Shown: piece after piece, positions 26,658-35,220 of the stretch
Numbering within the stretch: position 1 is the stretch's first letter
How the letters are laid out: each line of letters begins with the position of its first letter
Source: Bacteroidota bacterium
GTDB lineage: Bacteria > Bacteroidota > Bacteroidia > Palsa-965
Length of the DNA: 39,067 nt
Direction: 5' to 3'
NCBI GenBank assembly: GCA_013298545.1
Contig: JAAFIA010000046.1
Span: 1-39,067, forward strand
Notes under the pieces: generated by a model
The model's database searches: none
Told to the model about the DNA's origin: nothing
Seen by the model: the letters and a program-made list of their open reading frames with translations, nothing else
Position numbers and translations under genes: made by a program

Positions 26658-27758
26658 ATGAAAACACGCATTCCTACCGCACTTATTCATGTTATTGGAA
26701 GCATCGCTTTTTTAGCCATTCCATTTCTGATTTCTCCCGATTCCGTTATGACTGGCGCGTTTTTTCGTCACGCTCCGCCAGTTGCAGACTTAATCAACTA
26801 CATCTTGTTGCTTGGCTTTTTTTATCTGAATTATTATTACATCATTCCTCAGATTTATTTTAAGCGTCGCTACTGGCTTTTTACAGCAGCACTTGCGGGT
26901 AGTTTTTTGGTGGTGAGTGTTGTACCGATCCTCATTGCGCGGCCTTTGACTGCCAATCAGAAAAAAAATGTAGCGCAGTTTAAACCAATGCCCCCGCCAC
27001 ACATCAAACCATCAGATCGGCAACCAATGCCGCCCGAGTTTTTGCCTATTGAACATGAAGCGAAAAAAACATTTCGGCCACCTGCTCGTTTGATGCAGTA
27101 CGCCAACAGTACATTTCGTTTTTTGTTAATTGTCGTTCTTTCACTTTTACTCCGTATTTCCGCTCGTTTAAGACAAGAGAAGCAGGAAAAATCGCAAGCC
27201 GAAGTGGCCTACCTCAAAGCGCAAATCAATCCGCACTTTTTGTTCAATACGCTCAATGGCATTTATTCCCTCGCCATTCAAAAGTCTGATGCTACCGCGC
27301 CTGCCATTGTCAAACTCTCTGAAATGATGCGTTATGTAACGACTGAGTCGCAACAGGAATTTGTGCCTCTTGAAAAAGAAATGAATTACCTGCGCAATTA
27401 CATTGACCTGCAGAAAATGCGCGTAGGCGAAACAATCGCACTTGTATTTCGTATCGATGGCGAGGCTCTGGGCAAGTCGATTGCGCCACTTTTACTCATT
27501 CCGTTTATCGAAAATGCGTTTAAGTACGGTATCAATCCAGAAGAGAAAAGTGAAATCAATATACACATTCAGCTTTTGACCGATGTTGTTTTGCTTGATG
27601 TGAAAAATCAAAAAGTAAATATTCAATCATCTGATGGAGCGGGCACAGGATTAGAGAACGCTCGAAAACGTCTTGCCTTATCTTATCCCGGAAGACATAC
27701 ACTACAAATTGACGAAACCGAATTTCGTTTCGCCGTCCATTTAAAAGTCCTGTTATGA
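26658..27758 (+). CDS. LytS/YehU-type sensor histidine kinase
   Basis: The 366-residue product has about four membrane segments (roughly residues 8-25, 45-62, 72-92 and 150-170). A proline-rich linker lies between the third and fourth. The kinase part belongs to the His_kinase family (PF06580): KAQINPHFLFNTLNGI, with phospho-acceptor His193, then EMMRYVTTES and LEKEMNYLRNYIDLQKMR. The ATP-binding N box is LIPFIENAFKYGI and a short GTGLENARKRL G box follows. No periplasmic sensor domain is evident, so the signal is unknown. Its stop overlaps the next start by four bases (ATGA), so kinase and regulator are translationally coupled. Confidence 0.92.
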   Translation: MKTRIPTALIHVIGSIAFLAIPFLISPDSVMTGAFFRHAPPVADLINYILLLGFFYLNYYYIIPQIYFKRRYWLFTAALAGSFLVVSVVPILIARPLTANQKKNVAQFKPMPPPHIKPSDRQPMPPEFLPIEHEAKKTFRPPARLMQYANSTFRFLLIVVLSLLLRISARLRQEKQEKSQAEVAYLKAQINPHFLFNTLNGIYSLAIQKSDATAPAIVKLSEMMRYVTTESQQEFVPLEKEMNYLRNYIDLQKMRVGETIALVFRIDGEALGKSIAPLLLIPFIENAFKYGINPEEKSEINIHIQLLTDVVLLDVKNQKVNIQSSDGAGTGLENARKRLALSYPGRHTLQIDETEFRFAVHLKVLL

Positions 27759-28456
27759 TAAAAGCAATAGCACTCGATGACGAACATTTGGCTTTAGAAG
27801 TCATTCGCGCCTATTGCAAACAACAAGGCGAAATCCAACTCGACAAAACATTTGTTCGGCCAAGCGAAGCATTGGAATACTTGGGTAAATTTCCAGTCGA
27901 TTTGATTTTTCTCGACATTCAAATGCCTTCCGTTCTCGGTGTCGATTTTGCGCAACAAATTCCTAAACACATCGCTGTTATTTTTACCACAGCACATAGC
28001 CAATATGCTGTTGAAGGATTTAACCTTAGTGCTGTTGATTATTTACTCAAGCCATTTTCATTTGAACGCTTTGAGCAAGCCATCAAAAAAAATCAAATAC
28101 AACGAAAGCCAACGCAAGAAGCAACAACCACACAAACCATTTCCATACGCGCCGATTATAGCCTGATTCCGGTTGCGCTCAATACCATCAAACTCATCGA
28201 AGGGCTTGATGATTACATTAAAATTCATGTCGATAACCGCAGTCCCATTGTGGCGCGGATGACGATGAAAGGCATACTGCAAAAATTACCCGAATCGCAA
28301 TTTATTCGCATTCACCGCTCTTACATTGTTCCCATTCATCTCATTGAAAGTATGCGAAACAAAGTGCTACTCGTTGCCGGAAGAGAACTTCCTGTTGGAT
28401 CGAGTTATGAGCAATTGGTAAAAGCGCAAATCGCCGCACAATCATTTTCCGCATAA
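27755..28456 (+). CDS. LytTR-family response regulator
   Basis: The 233-residue product has a receiver domain (about 1-115) with acidic pair Asp8-Asp9, phospho-acceptor Asp54 (LIFLDIQMP) and Lys99 (DYLLKPF). A LytTR DNA-binding domain follows (about 130-230): SLIPVALNTIKLIEGLDDYIKIHV, then RMTMKGILQKLPESQFIRIHRSYIVP. LytTR proteins bind pairs of short direct repeats about two helical turns apart. The region just downstream, before the next gene, contains such a tandem repeat at 28502-28534. It is the partner of the upstream histidine kinase. The targets are inferred, not shown. Confidence 0.93.
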   Translation: MIKAIALDDEHLALEVIRAYCKQQGEIQLDKTFVRPSEALEYLGKFPVDLIFLDIQMPSVLGVDFAQQIPKHIAVIFTTAHSQYAVEGFNLSAVDYLLKPFSFERFEQAIKKNQIQRKPTQEATTTQTISIRADYSLIPVALNTIKLIEGLDDYIKIHVDNRSPIVARMTMKGILQKLPESQFIRIHRSYIVPIHLIESMRNKVLLVAGRELPVGSSYEQLVKAQIAAQSFSA

Positions 28457-28501
28457 AAGCAAGCATTCACCGCAAAAAAAGCATGCATTCGCACCGAAAA
28501 C

Positions 28502-28534
28502 TTTACATTAGTAACAAATAGTTTACATTAGTAA
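28502..28534 (+). promoter_or_regulatory. Tandem 13-bp repeat, candidate LytTR binding site
   Basis: TTTACATTAGTAA occurs at 28502-28514 and again at 28522-28534, a 20-bp period or about two helical turns. Each unit is itself an inverted repeat (TTTAC - 4 nt - GTAA). It lies directly before the arylsulfotransferase-like gene and just after the LytTR regulator gene. A looser GCATTC repeat pair (28463, 28485; 22-bp period) lies upstream. Confidence 0.6.
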
Positions 28535-28547
28535 ACCGATCAACCTC

Positions 28548-30218
28548 ATGAAAAAAAATCTGCTCTCTCTCGTTGGTATCCTCCTTGCAGGAACAAGTCT
28601 TCTCGCTCAACAATGGGGCGATTATACACTCGTCGCTCCCCAAAATAGCACAACCGTACGTTTACTTGATACCGCAAGTAATATTTACCACTCTTGGACT
28701 GGCTTGTCAGGGCAAACCGGATATTCGAATTATGTGCTTCCAGGCGGCGTACTCTTACGCACGGTCAAAACCAGCAACAATGTCTTTACGGGCGGTGGCA
28801 TGTGCGGGCGCGTTCAGAAAGTAGATTACAACGGAAATTTACTTTGGGACTACACCTACTCAACATCAACCTACTGTTCCCATCACGATATTTGCGCCCT
28901 TCCAAACGGTAATGTCTTGTTGATTGCTTATGAATTAAAATCTGCCGCTGATGCGACACAAGCCGGATGCCAATCGTCTATAACCATGTGGCCCGATAAA
29001 ATTGTCGAAGTACAACCAACAGGCGCTACAACTGGTACGATTGTTTGGGAATGGCATCTCTGGGATCACCTCTGCCAAAGTATCAATCCCAATGTCGATA
29101 ATTATGTGAGCAATGTTGGCGATCATCCCGAACTCTTCAACATCAATGCTAGTCCCACAAAAGAAATTTTTCACGCAAACGGATTGGATTACAATCCCAT
29201 GCTCGATCAAATCGTTTTGAGCGCGCACAATACCGATGAGTTTTATATCATCGATCACAGCACAACCATGGCCGAAGCGGCTTCGCACAGTGGTGGGCGT
29301 GGAGGTAAAGGTGGCGATTTTTTATACCGTTGGGGAAATCCATCCAACTACAACCAATCCGGCAACACCATTTTCAATGTCTTACACGATTCACATTGGG
29401 TTCCCGAAAATTGCCCCAACGCCGGAAATTTAGTGGCACTCAACAACAAGGGTATTTCCAATACACAATCGTGCGTTGATCAAGCTACACCACCGGTTTC
29501 TGGATTTAATTATTCGTACACACCGAATACGGCTTACGCACCATCGACATACACCCAGCGTCAGAATTGCACGGGTGGCACAACAAACATGGGCAACTCG
29601 CAGCAATTGCCCAACGGCAATATGTTAATCTGCCTCGCACTTTCAGGAACGATTTATGAAATTAATGCTGCCGGCACTACACTTTGGTCTTATACCGCAA
29701 GCGGATCTACCGCGCAAGCATTTCGGTATAGTGCCTGTCAAGTAGCCAATGCTGCACCCGCTATTCCAACCATTACGACCAATGGCAATGTCTTGACGTC
29801 AAGTGCGGCAACAACGTATCAATGGTATTTCAACGGACAGCCACTTGCGGGTGAAACCAATCAAGCATATACGGCAACACAAGATGGTGTGTATGCGGTG
29901 CGTGTTACCGATGCGAACGGATGTTGGTATAGTTATTCTTCGCTATTTGATTTTGTGGTGATTACCGATGTCAATACGCTTGCAGTAAACAACAATATTG
30001 TGTTGTTCCCAAATCCAACAACGGGAAATATTTTCATCACGGGTTATGCCAATACAGACACACACGTTCATGTGATGGATGCGTTAGGACGCGAAGTGTA
30101 TAGTATGGCGATGAAATCTGAAATGGATTTGTCGATGCTTGAAAATGGTATTTACCACGTCATCATCGAAAACGAAAATGGTGAGCGCGTAAGCAAGAAA
30201 ATTATCATTCAGCACTAA
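28548..30218 (+). CDS. Secreted arylsulfotransferase-like protein with T9SS sorting domain
   Basis: The 556-residue product has a signal peptide (MKKNLLSLVGILLAGTSLLAQ). A beta-propeller-like body (about 25-400) resembles arylsulfotransferase-type (ASST) proteins. It has repeated strands such as KVDYNGNLLWDYTY, HHDICALPNGNVLLIAYE, IVWEWHLWDHL and NSQQLPNGNMLICLALSGTIYEIN. The conserved His pair in CSHHDICALPNGN is suggestive, but I cannot confirm catalysis. A short Ig-like segment (YQWYFNGQPLAGETNQAYT) follows near 420-460. The C-terminal domain NIVLFPNPTTGNIFITGYA to the end is a T9SS type A sorting signal. The protein should reach the cell surface or medium. Confidence 0.82.
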   Translation: MKKNLLSLVGILLAGTSLLAQQWGDYTLVAPQNSTTVRLLDTASNIYHSWTGLSGQTGYSNYVLPGGVLLRTVKTSNNVFTGGGMCGRVQKVDYNGNLLWDYTYSTSTYCSHHDICALPNGNVLLIAYELKSAADATQAGCQSSITMWPDKIVEVQPTGATTGTIVWEWHLWDHLCQSINPNVDNYVSNVGDHPELFNINASPTKEIFHANGLDYNPMLDQIVLSAHNTDEFYIIDHSTTMAEAASHSGGRGGKGGDFLYRWGNPSNYNQSGNTIFNVLHDSHWVPENCPNAGNLVALNNKGISNTQSCVDQATPPVSGFNYSYTPNTAYAPSTYTQRQNCTGGTTNMGNSQQLPNGNMLICLALSGTIYEINAAGTTLWSYTASGSTAQAFRYSACQVANAAPAIPTITTNGNVLTSSAATTYQWYFNGQPLAGETNQAYTATQDGVYAVRVTDANGCWYSYSSLFDFVVITDVNTLAVNNNIVLFPNPTTGNIFITGYANTDTHVHVMDALGREVYSMAMKSEMDLSMLENGIYHVIIENENGERVSKKIIIQH

Positions 30219-30236
30219 TGTTCAAAGAAGGATAAA

Positions 30237-31244
30237 ATGAAACAACTATTTTTTTGTCTCGCATTGGTACTGTTCGGATTTTCGGCAGAAGCCAAGAAAG
30301 TGAAATTTGCTGTAGATATGTACGGTCAAGTTTTGGATACTGGCGGCATGCACATTGCTGGCGATTTCCAAACCCTTGCGGGTTATCCGGGCGGCGATTG
30401 GCAAGCCAATACAACACCGCTGACCAATGAGCCGAACTCTACCATTTACAGTGTGGTAGTCGATATTCCTGCATTCGCCAAATATGAATTTGTCTATATC
30501 AATGGCGACCAAGGCTACTTGCAGGAATTTGTTCCAGTTGAATCGCGGGTAAATTATAATTTCAATGCTAACCGTTGGATTTATGTTGACTCACTTTCAA
30601 ATGATACGCAACTGATTGCGCCTGTTTTGTATGGTGGTAACGCACCACTCGGCATGTACTTGCTCCGTTTCTATGTCGATATGCAATATGTTGCTTCGAT
30701 TGATCCGCAAGGTGTGCATGTCAACGGCGATTTCCAAAATTGGGTCAATCCCAAATACATGGTTAGTTTCGATAATATTGTTTACGAATACATCGCCTAC
30801 ATTGACACACTCGATGCTGCGCTTGTTTCGGAATACATTTTCATGAATGGCGACCAATCCATCAACGAAGAAACGGTTCCGGCACCCTGCGCTACTTCGA
30901 ATTTCAATCGGGGAACTACGGTTCCGCATGATACCATGTTAGGAATTGTTTGTTATGCGGCATGCGTAGATTGCGCTAGTGTTGGTGTTGATGAGGAGCT
31001 TGCAGCGCAAACAGAAATTAATGTTTCTCCAAACCCAGCATCCGACGGTTTCTGGGTTTCATCGTCAACAGCAATTGCACAAATTCAGCTTACCGATATG
31101 ACAGGTCGTTTGGTGAAAACAGAAAAAACACCGCTCGCCACCACACAACGTATTTCTCGCGATGAATTGCCGCAAGGGATTTACCTGTTACAACTAACTG
31201 ATGTAAATGGTAATCACTTTAGTAGCAAAATTATTTTTCAATAA
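30237..31244 (+). CDS. Secreted two-repeat beta-domain protein with T9SS sorting domain
   Basis: The 335-residue product has a signal peptide (MKQLFFCLALVLFGFSAEA). Two copies of one domain follow, at about 22-120 and 140-240. Each has VDM near its start, then HIAGDFQ or HVNGDFQNW, then YINGDQ or FMNGDQ, then an EFVP/ETVP stretch and an Asn-Arg ending (FNANRW, FNRGTT). This resembles CBM20/E-set modules of starch- or glycan-binding proteins. The C-terminal 75 residues are a T9SS type A signal (INVSPNPASDGFWV to the end). Such proteins are often beside CotH genes in Bacteroidota, as here. Function is unknown; glycan binding is a guess. Confidence 0.75.
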   Translation: MKQLFFCLALVLFGFSAEAKKVKFAVDMYGQVLDTGGMHIAGDFQTLAGYPGGDWQANTTPLTNEPNSTIYSVVVDIPAFAKYEFVYINGDQGYLQEFVPVESRVNYNFNANRWIYVDSLSNDTQLIAPVLYGGNAPLGMYLLRFYVDMQYVASIDPQGVHVNGDFQNWVNPKYMVSFDNIVYEYIAYIDTLDAALVSEYIFMNGDQSINEETVPAPCATSNFNRGTTVPHDTMLGIVCYAACVDCASVGVDEELAAQTEINVSPNPASDGFWVSSSTAIAQIQLTDMTGRLVKTEKTPLATTQRISRDELPQGIYLLQLTDVNGNHFSSKIIFQ

Positions 31245-31251
31245 AAAAACA

Positions 31252-33519
31252 ATGCGCAAACATTTCCTGTTTTTGTATGTAAGCCTTGCGCTTTTGCTGT
31301 TCGGAAAAACGGCAAAAGCGCAATCCGCTTTTTACGCACCAGATACGATTCAAACCATCGAAATAAATTTCACAGAGCCGAACTGGGATTATATTTTAGA
31401 TACGGCAAAAGCTGGCTCGGATAGTTATTTGATAGGTCAAGTAATTGTAAACGGAATTGTTTTCGATAGTTGCGGCATTCAATACAAAGGAAATTCGTCG
31501 TACAACGTTAACCGCACTAAAAATCCGTTTCACATCAAACTGGATTACATTCACGGTAATGCAGATTACCAAAGCTACAACGATATAAAACTCGGCAATG
31601 GCTATGGCGACCCATCGATGCAACGCGAAGTGCTAGCGTATGAAATTTTACGCAACTACATGGCCGCACCACAAAGCAATTTTGCGCGCGTCTATGTCAA
31701 TGGAACATACTATGGTGTTTATACCAACACACAAAGTATAGATGACGATTTTCTCAACGCCCATTTTTATTCTTCAGCAAACACATTTTTCAAATGCAAT
31801 CCGGTTAGTGTGATTGGTGGCAATATCCCCAACCTCGTTTACCTCGGACAAGACAGTACGCAATACTATGCCCGCTATGAATTAAAATCAACAATGGGTT
31901 GGCAAGAACTGATTGATCTTTGCGATACGATCGTCAATCAGCCTGCTGCACTTGATTCCATGCTCGATATTGATCGTGCGCTTTGGATGCTTGCTTACAA
32001 CAATGTGCTTGTTAATTTAGATAGTTATACAGGAGCCTTTGCACAAAATTATTACCTCTACCGCGATGATAATGAACGTTTCTGTTCCATCATTTGGGAT
32101 GTGAATATGGCGTTTGGTGGTTTTTCCAATACGGGCGTTGGCAATCTCAATGTGTCGGGAATGCAGCAGATGCCTCCCATGTTGCATTACAACTACGCCG
32201 CCCGCCCGCTAATCGTAACCTTGCTTACTGATGCGCGATACAGCAAAATGTACATTGCACACATGCGTACCATCACCAACGAATTTTTTGGATCAGGTAA
32301 TTACCTCACGCGCGCGCAACAGTTTGAAACATTGATCGACAGCTCTGTTCAGGCCGAGCAATTTTCGTTATATACCTATCCACAATTCCAAAATGCGTTA
32401 ACAACAGCCGTTTCCAATACACCCGGCATTTCGCAACTCATGAGTGCGCGTACAACATACCTCAATGCAACGACCGAATTTCAGCAAGTTGCACCAATGA
32501 TTTCAAATATTCTCTCCAGCCCGAACGCACCTGCATTGAATGATAGCATTTGGATCACGGCAACAGTAACCAACAGCAGCCAAGTTTTTATTGGCTGGCG
32601 TACGCAAACGTATAACCGTTTTTACCGTTATGCGATGTACGATGATGGTTTGCACCAAGACGGCGCAGCCAACGATAATGTTTTTGGCGCATGGATTCCT
32701 GCCATCGCCGCAAACATGCAATATTATATTTATGCCGAAAATGCAAATGCAGGCATGTTTTCGCCCGAGCGCGCGGAGTACGAATTTTACAATATTGCAG
32801 TTGCTGTACAAACTGCTGCAGCTGGAGAAATTGTCATCAACGAATTGCTTGCCAGTAACCTCGCTGATACAACAGATGAAGCAGCACAACACGAAGATTG
32901 GATCGAATTGTACAACCGTGCAGCCTATCCGTTGAGTTTGCAAGGTTTGTATTTGACAGACGATTATACTGTTCCGCAAAAATTCCCACTTCCCGATTTG
33001 GTGATGCCGGCCAACAGTTACTTGCTCGTTTGGGCCGATCAAGATCAAGCCAGTTCGTCAAATGTGCATGCGAATTTTAAATTATCTACATTGGGAGAAC
33101 AAGTCATGCTTAGTAATTTTGCTGGTGTTGTGATTGATAGCGTAAGTTTTGGCGCACAAACAACCGATATTTCGTATGGGCGTTGCCCGAGCGCAACTGG
33201 TCCGTTTGCGGTCTTTTTAAATTCGACACCATTAGCCTTAAATACGTGTCCAGCGTCCACGGAGGAATACGATCAGCACCAAAGTATGCGGGTGTTTCCC
33301 AATCCCGCAGAAACACACGTACAACTTGTTTTTTCGGAATCGGTTGATGGAACGGTTGAGTTGATGGATGTACAAGGACGTTTGGTGAAAACAGAAACGT
33401 TATCTGCAAACACACTCCAGCTCGATGTTGCCAATTTAGAATCTGGCATGTACTTAATTTTGCTCCGTAACCGCGAAGGCGAAATGATGTTGCAGCAACG
33501 GGTTGTCATTTCGCATTGA
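31252..33519 (+). CDS. Secreted CotH-like protein with lamin-tail and T9SS sorting domains
   Basis: The product is about 755 residues from ATG 31252; an in-frame start at 31207 overlaps the previous gene and would hide the signal peptide. The signal peptide is KHFLFLYVSLALLLFGKTAKA. A CotH domain (about 30-400) has the GIQYKGNSSYN start, NDIKLGNGYGDPSMQREVLAYEIL and CSIIWDVNMAFGG, with the conserved Asp of this protein-kinase-like family. A lamin-tail domain (LTD, about 535-660) begins GEIVINELLASN and includes DWIELYN. The last 75 residues are a T9SS signal (MRVFPNPAETHVQLVF). CotH of Bacillus phosphorylates spore coat proteins; here it must act outside the cell, on an unknown target. Confidence 0.85.
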   Translation: MRKHFLFLYVSLALLLFGKTAKAQSAFYAPDTIQTIEINFTEPNWDYILDTAKAGSDSYLIGQVIVNGIVFDSCGIQYKGNSSYNVNRTKNPFHIKLDYIHGNADYQSYNDIKLGNGYGDPSMQREVLAYEILRNYMAAPQSNFARVYVNGTYYGVYTNTQSIDDDFLNAHFYSSANTFFKCNPVSVIGGNIPNLVYLGQDSTQYYARYELKSTMGWQELIDLCDTIVNQPAALDSMLDIDRALWMLAYNNVLVNLDSYTGAFAQNYYLYRDDNERFCSIIWDVNMAFGGFSNTGVGNLNVSGMQQMPPMLHYNYAARPLIVTLLTDARYSKMYIAHMRTITNEFFGSGNYLTRAQQFETLIDSSVQAEQFSLYTYPQFQNALTTAVSNTPGISQLMSARTTYLNATTEFQQVAPMISNILSSPNAPALNDSIWITATVTNSSQVFIGWRTQTYNRFYRYAMYDDGLHQDGAANDNVFGAWIPAIAANMQYYIYAENANAGMFSPERAEYEFYNIAVAVQTAAAGEIVINELLASNLADTTDEAAQHEDWIELYNRAAYPLSLQGLYLTDDYTVPQKFPLPDLVMPANSYLLVWADQDQASSSNVHANFKLSTLGEQVMLSNFAGVVIDSVSFGAQTTDISYGRCPSATGPFAVFLNSTPLALNTCPASTEEYDQHQSMRVFPNPAETHVQLVFSESVDGTVELMDVQGRLVKTETLSANTLQLDVANLESGMYLILLRNREGEMMLQQRVVISH

Positions 33520-33576
33520 TTGGGGGAATTGTTAGATACTTTCTGAGTTTCCATCCCCCCAAAAACGCCCCCCGTC

Positions 33577-33593
33577 GCTTCTAATTTAGAAGC
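33577..33593. repeat. 17-bp inverted repeat before the cyoE operon
   Basis: GCTTCTAA and TTAGAAGC flank a single central T, a perfect odd palindrome. It lies 93 bp upstream of the cyoE start, so it could be an operator of the oxidase operon. No function is known. Confidence 0.5.
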
Positions 33594-33639
33594 TATCTAA
33601 ATTTCACATTAAACAGCACGTCATTCCTTTCCGAATGCC

Positions 33640-33647
33640 TAAATTTG
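33640..33647 (+). promoter_or_regulatory. Candidate -7 box of the cytochrome oxidase operon
   Basis: TAAATTTG matches TAnnTTTG and lies 22 bp before the cyoE ATG. No TTTG is present at the ideal -33 distance; a weak TTCC-type sequence is there instead. Confidence 0.45.
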
Positions 33648-33669
33648 CACCGTTTTACAGGCGAAATCG

Positions 33670-34584
33670 ATGTCCGTTTCAGGAACTACCAGCATCGCCA
33701 AACCCGCGGGGGTGATGAGCAAACTTGCTGACTATGCACAATTTACAAAGTTCCGCTTGGCGGCACTGGTGGTCTTTTCGGCCATTATCAGCTATGTCAT
33801 TGCCTGTCGCGATCTTCAAATCTCCATCAACTGGTTTGAGCTTGGTATGCTCACACTCGGTGGCTTCTTAGTTACCGGATCTTCCAACGGCTTTAATCAG
33901 CTTATTGAGCGCGAATACGATAAACTCATGCCGCGCACTGCCAATCGCCCGCTTCCGCAAGGACGTATGAGCGTCAACGAAGGCATTATCCTCGCCGCGC
34001 TTATGGGCATAGCTGGCGTTTTGATACTCGGATTCTTTACAAACTGGCTCAGCGGAACTCTTGGTGCTATTGCGCTCATTCTTTATGTTGCTGCCTATAC
34101 GCCCCTCAAACGGGTAACACCTTTTGCTGTGCTTGTTGGTGCTTTTCCTGGCGCTGTTCCTGCGATGTTGGGTTGGGTCGCCGCTACCGAAGGATTTGGA
34201 ACCATTGGTACTTCGGCAATCGTTTTATTTGCGGTGCAGTTTATGTGGCAATTTCCACATTTCTGGGCCATTGCTTGGGTAGCTGATGAAGACTACCGCA
34301 AAGCCGGATTTTTCATGTTGCCTTCACCAGGTGGCCGCGATCAAAGCAGCGCTTTTCAAATACTCGTTTACACACTCGTATTAATTCCAGTGAGCCTTAC
34401 ACCGCTCATGTTTCAAGTATCTGGAACCTATTCCGCCATTGTCATTTTGGCTGCTGGAGGATTTTTCCTCTATCAGGCTTGGACATTGTACAAAAAACGC
34501 GATGTTCCTTCGGCTCGAAAACTCATGTTTGGCTCATTTTTATATTTACCCGTGGTACAATTAGCCATGATGACTGGTTACTAA
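33670..34584 (+). CDS. cyoE: Protoheme IX farnesyltransferase (heme O synthase)
   Basis: This enzyme adds a farnesyl group to heme B, giving heme O for terminal oxidases. The 304-residue product has about eight to nine membrane helices. The prenyl-diphosphate site is NGFNQLIEREYDKLMPRTANRPLP, and YTPLKRVTPFAVLVGAFPGAVPAMLGW and MWQFPHFWAIAWVADEDYRKAGF are strong UbiA/CyoE signatures. It begins the oxidase operon; the next gene starts one base after its stop. The same protein is also named CtaB in aa3/caa3 systems. Confidence 0.94.
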   Translation: MSVSGTTSIAKPAGVMSKLADYAQFTKFRLAALVVFSAIISYVIACRDLQISINWFELGMLTLGGFLVTGSSNGFNQLIEREYDKLMPRTANRPLPQGRMSVNEGIILAALMGIAGVLILGFFTNWLSGTLGAIALILYVAAYTPLKRVTPFAVLVGAFPGAVPAMLGWVAATEGFGTIGTSAIVLFAVQFMWQFPHFWAIAWVADEDYRKAGFFMLPSPGGRDQSSAFQILVYTLVLIPVSLTPLMFQVSGTYSAIVILAAGGFFLYQAWTLYKKRDVPSARKLMFGSFLYLPVVQLAMMTGY

Positions 34585-34585
34585 A

Positions 34586-35176
34586 ATGGAAACAAGCTTA
34601 ATCAACGAACAACGCCTGCGGCAAGAGAAAGCCATCCGAAACATGATGGTTCTCGGCTTGTTCACGATCACCATGCTCTTTGCTGGCCTTACGAGTGCCT
34701 ACGTGGTACGCCGCAATGGTGGCGATTGGTTCATGATCAATTTGCCTCCGATGTTTTTGGTGAGCACCATCGTGATTTTGACGAGCAGTATTGCCCTCTT
34801 TTTTTCGCAATGGGCCTTCAAAAACGACAAACTCTCGATGGGTTCTGGCTTGCTTGCCCTCACCACGCTGCTCGGAATTGGTTTTGCCGGTACCCAGTTT
34901 ATGGGTTATCAGGAATTGATGGCTGGAGGCGTTTTCCTCGTTCCGGCTCCCGGTCAAACCGGAATGACTTCAGGATCCTTCATTTATTTGCTCACACTCG
35001 TGCATTTGGCCCACCTTGCATTTGGTGTTTTGTCGCTGATTTATACTTTTGTAATGTCTTTACGAAAACGATACAACGCTTCAAACACACACGGGATAAG
35101 GGTATGCTCCATTTACTGGCACTTTCTTGGCGGTTTATGGATATATTTATTCTTATTCTTGACGATTTTTAAGTAA
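34586..35176 (+). CDS. Cytochrome c oxidase subunit III-like protein (short form)
   Basis: The 196-residue product has five predicted membrane helices. COX3-like stretches are MMVLGLFTITMLFAGLTSAYVVRR, a LTLVHLAHLAFGVLSLIY segment and the C-terminal YWHFLGGLWIYLFLFLTIF. It starts one base after cyoE. Subunit III stabilises the heme-copper core. Two adjacent subunit III genes, as here, are usual in Bacteroidota oxidase operons. No subunit I or II gene is in the window. Confidence 0.88.
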   Translation: METSLINEQRLRQEKAIRNMMVLGLFTITMLFAGLTSAYVVRRNGGDWFMINLPPMFLVSTIVILTSSIALFFSQWAFKNDKLSMGSGLLALTTLLGIGFAGTQFMGYQELMAGGVFLVPAPGQTGMTSGSFIYLLTLVHLAHLAFGVLSLIYTFVMSLRKRYNASNTHGIRVCSIYWHFLGGLWIYLFLFLTIFK

Positions 35177-35220
35177 ACTTGCGACCGCAAATCAATCTCA
35201 AACCTGAATAAACTAAAGCT

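Noticed and set aside
29792-29803. CTTGACGTCAAG as a fourth copy of the dinD palindrome
   Set aside because: It shares only the central TGACGTCA with the 20-bp core and lies within a coding sequence with no extended arms.
33520-33563. G-run and C-run pairing after the CotH-like gene as a terminator
   Set aside because: TTGGGGG and CCCCC(C)AA can pair, but the loop is about 25 nt and no T-run follows. The evidence is too weak to list.
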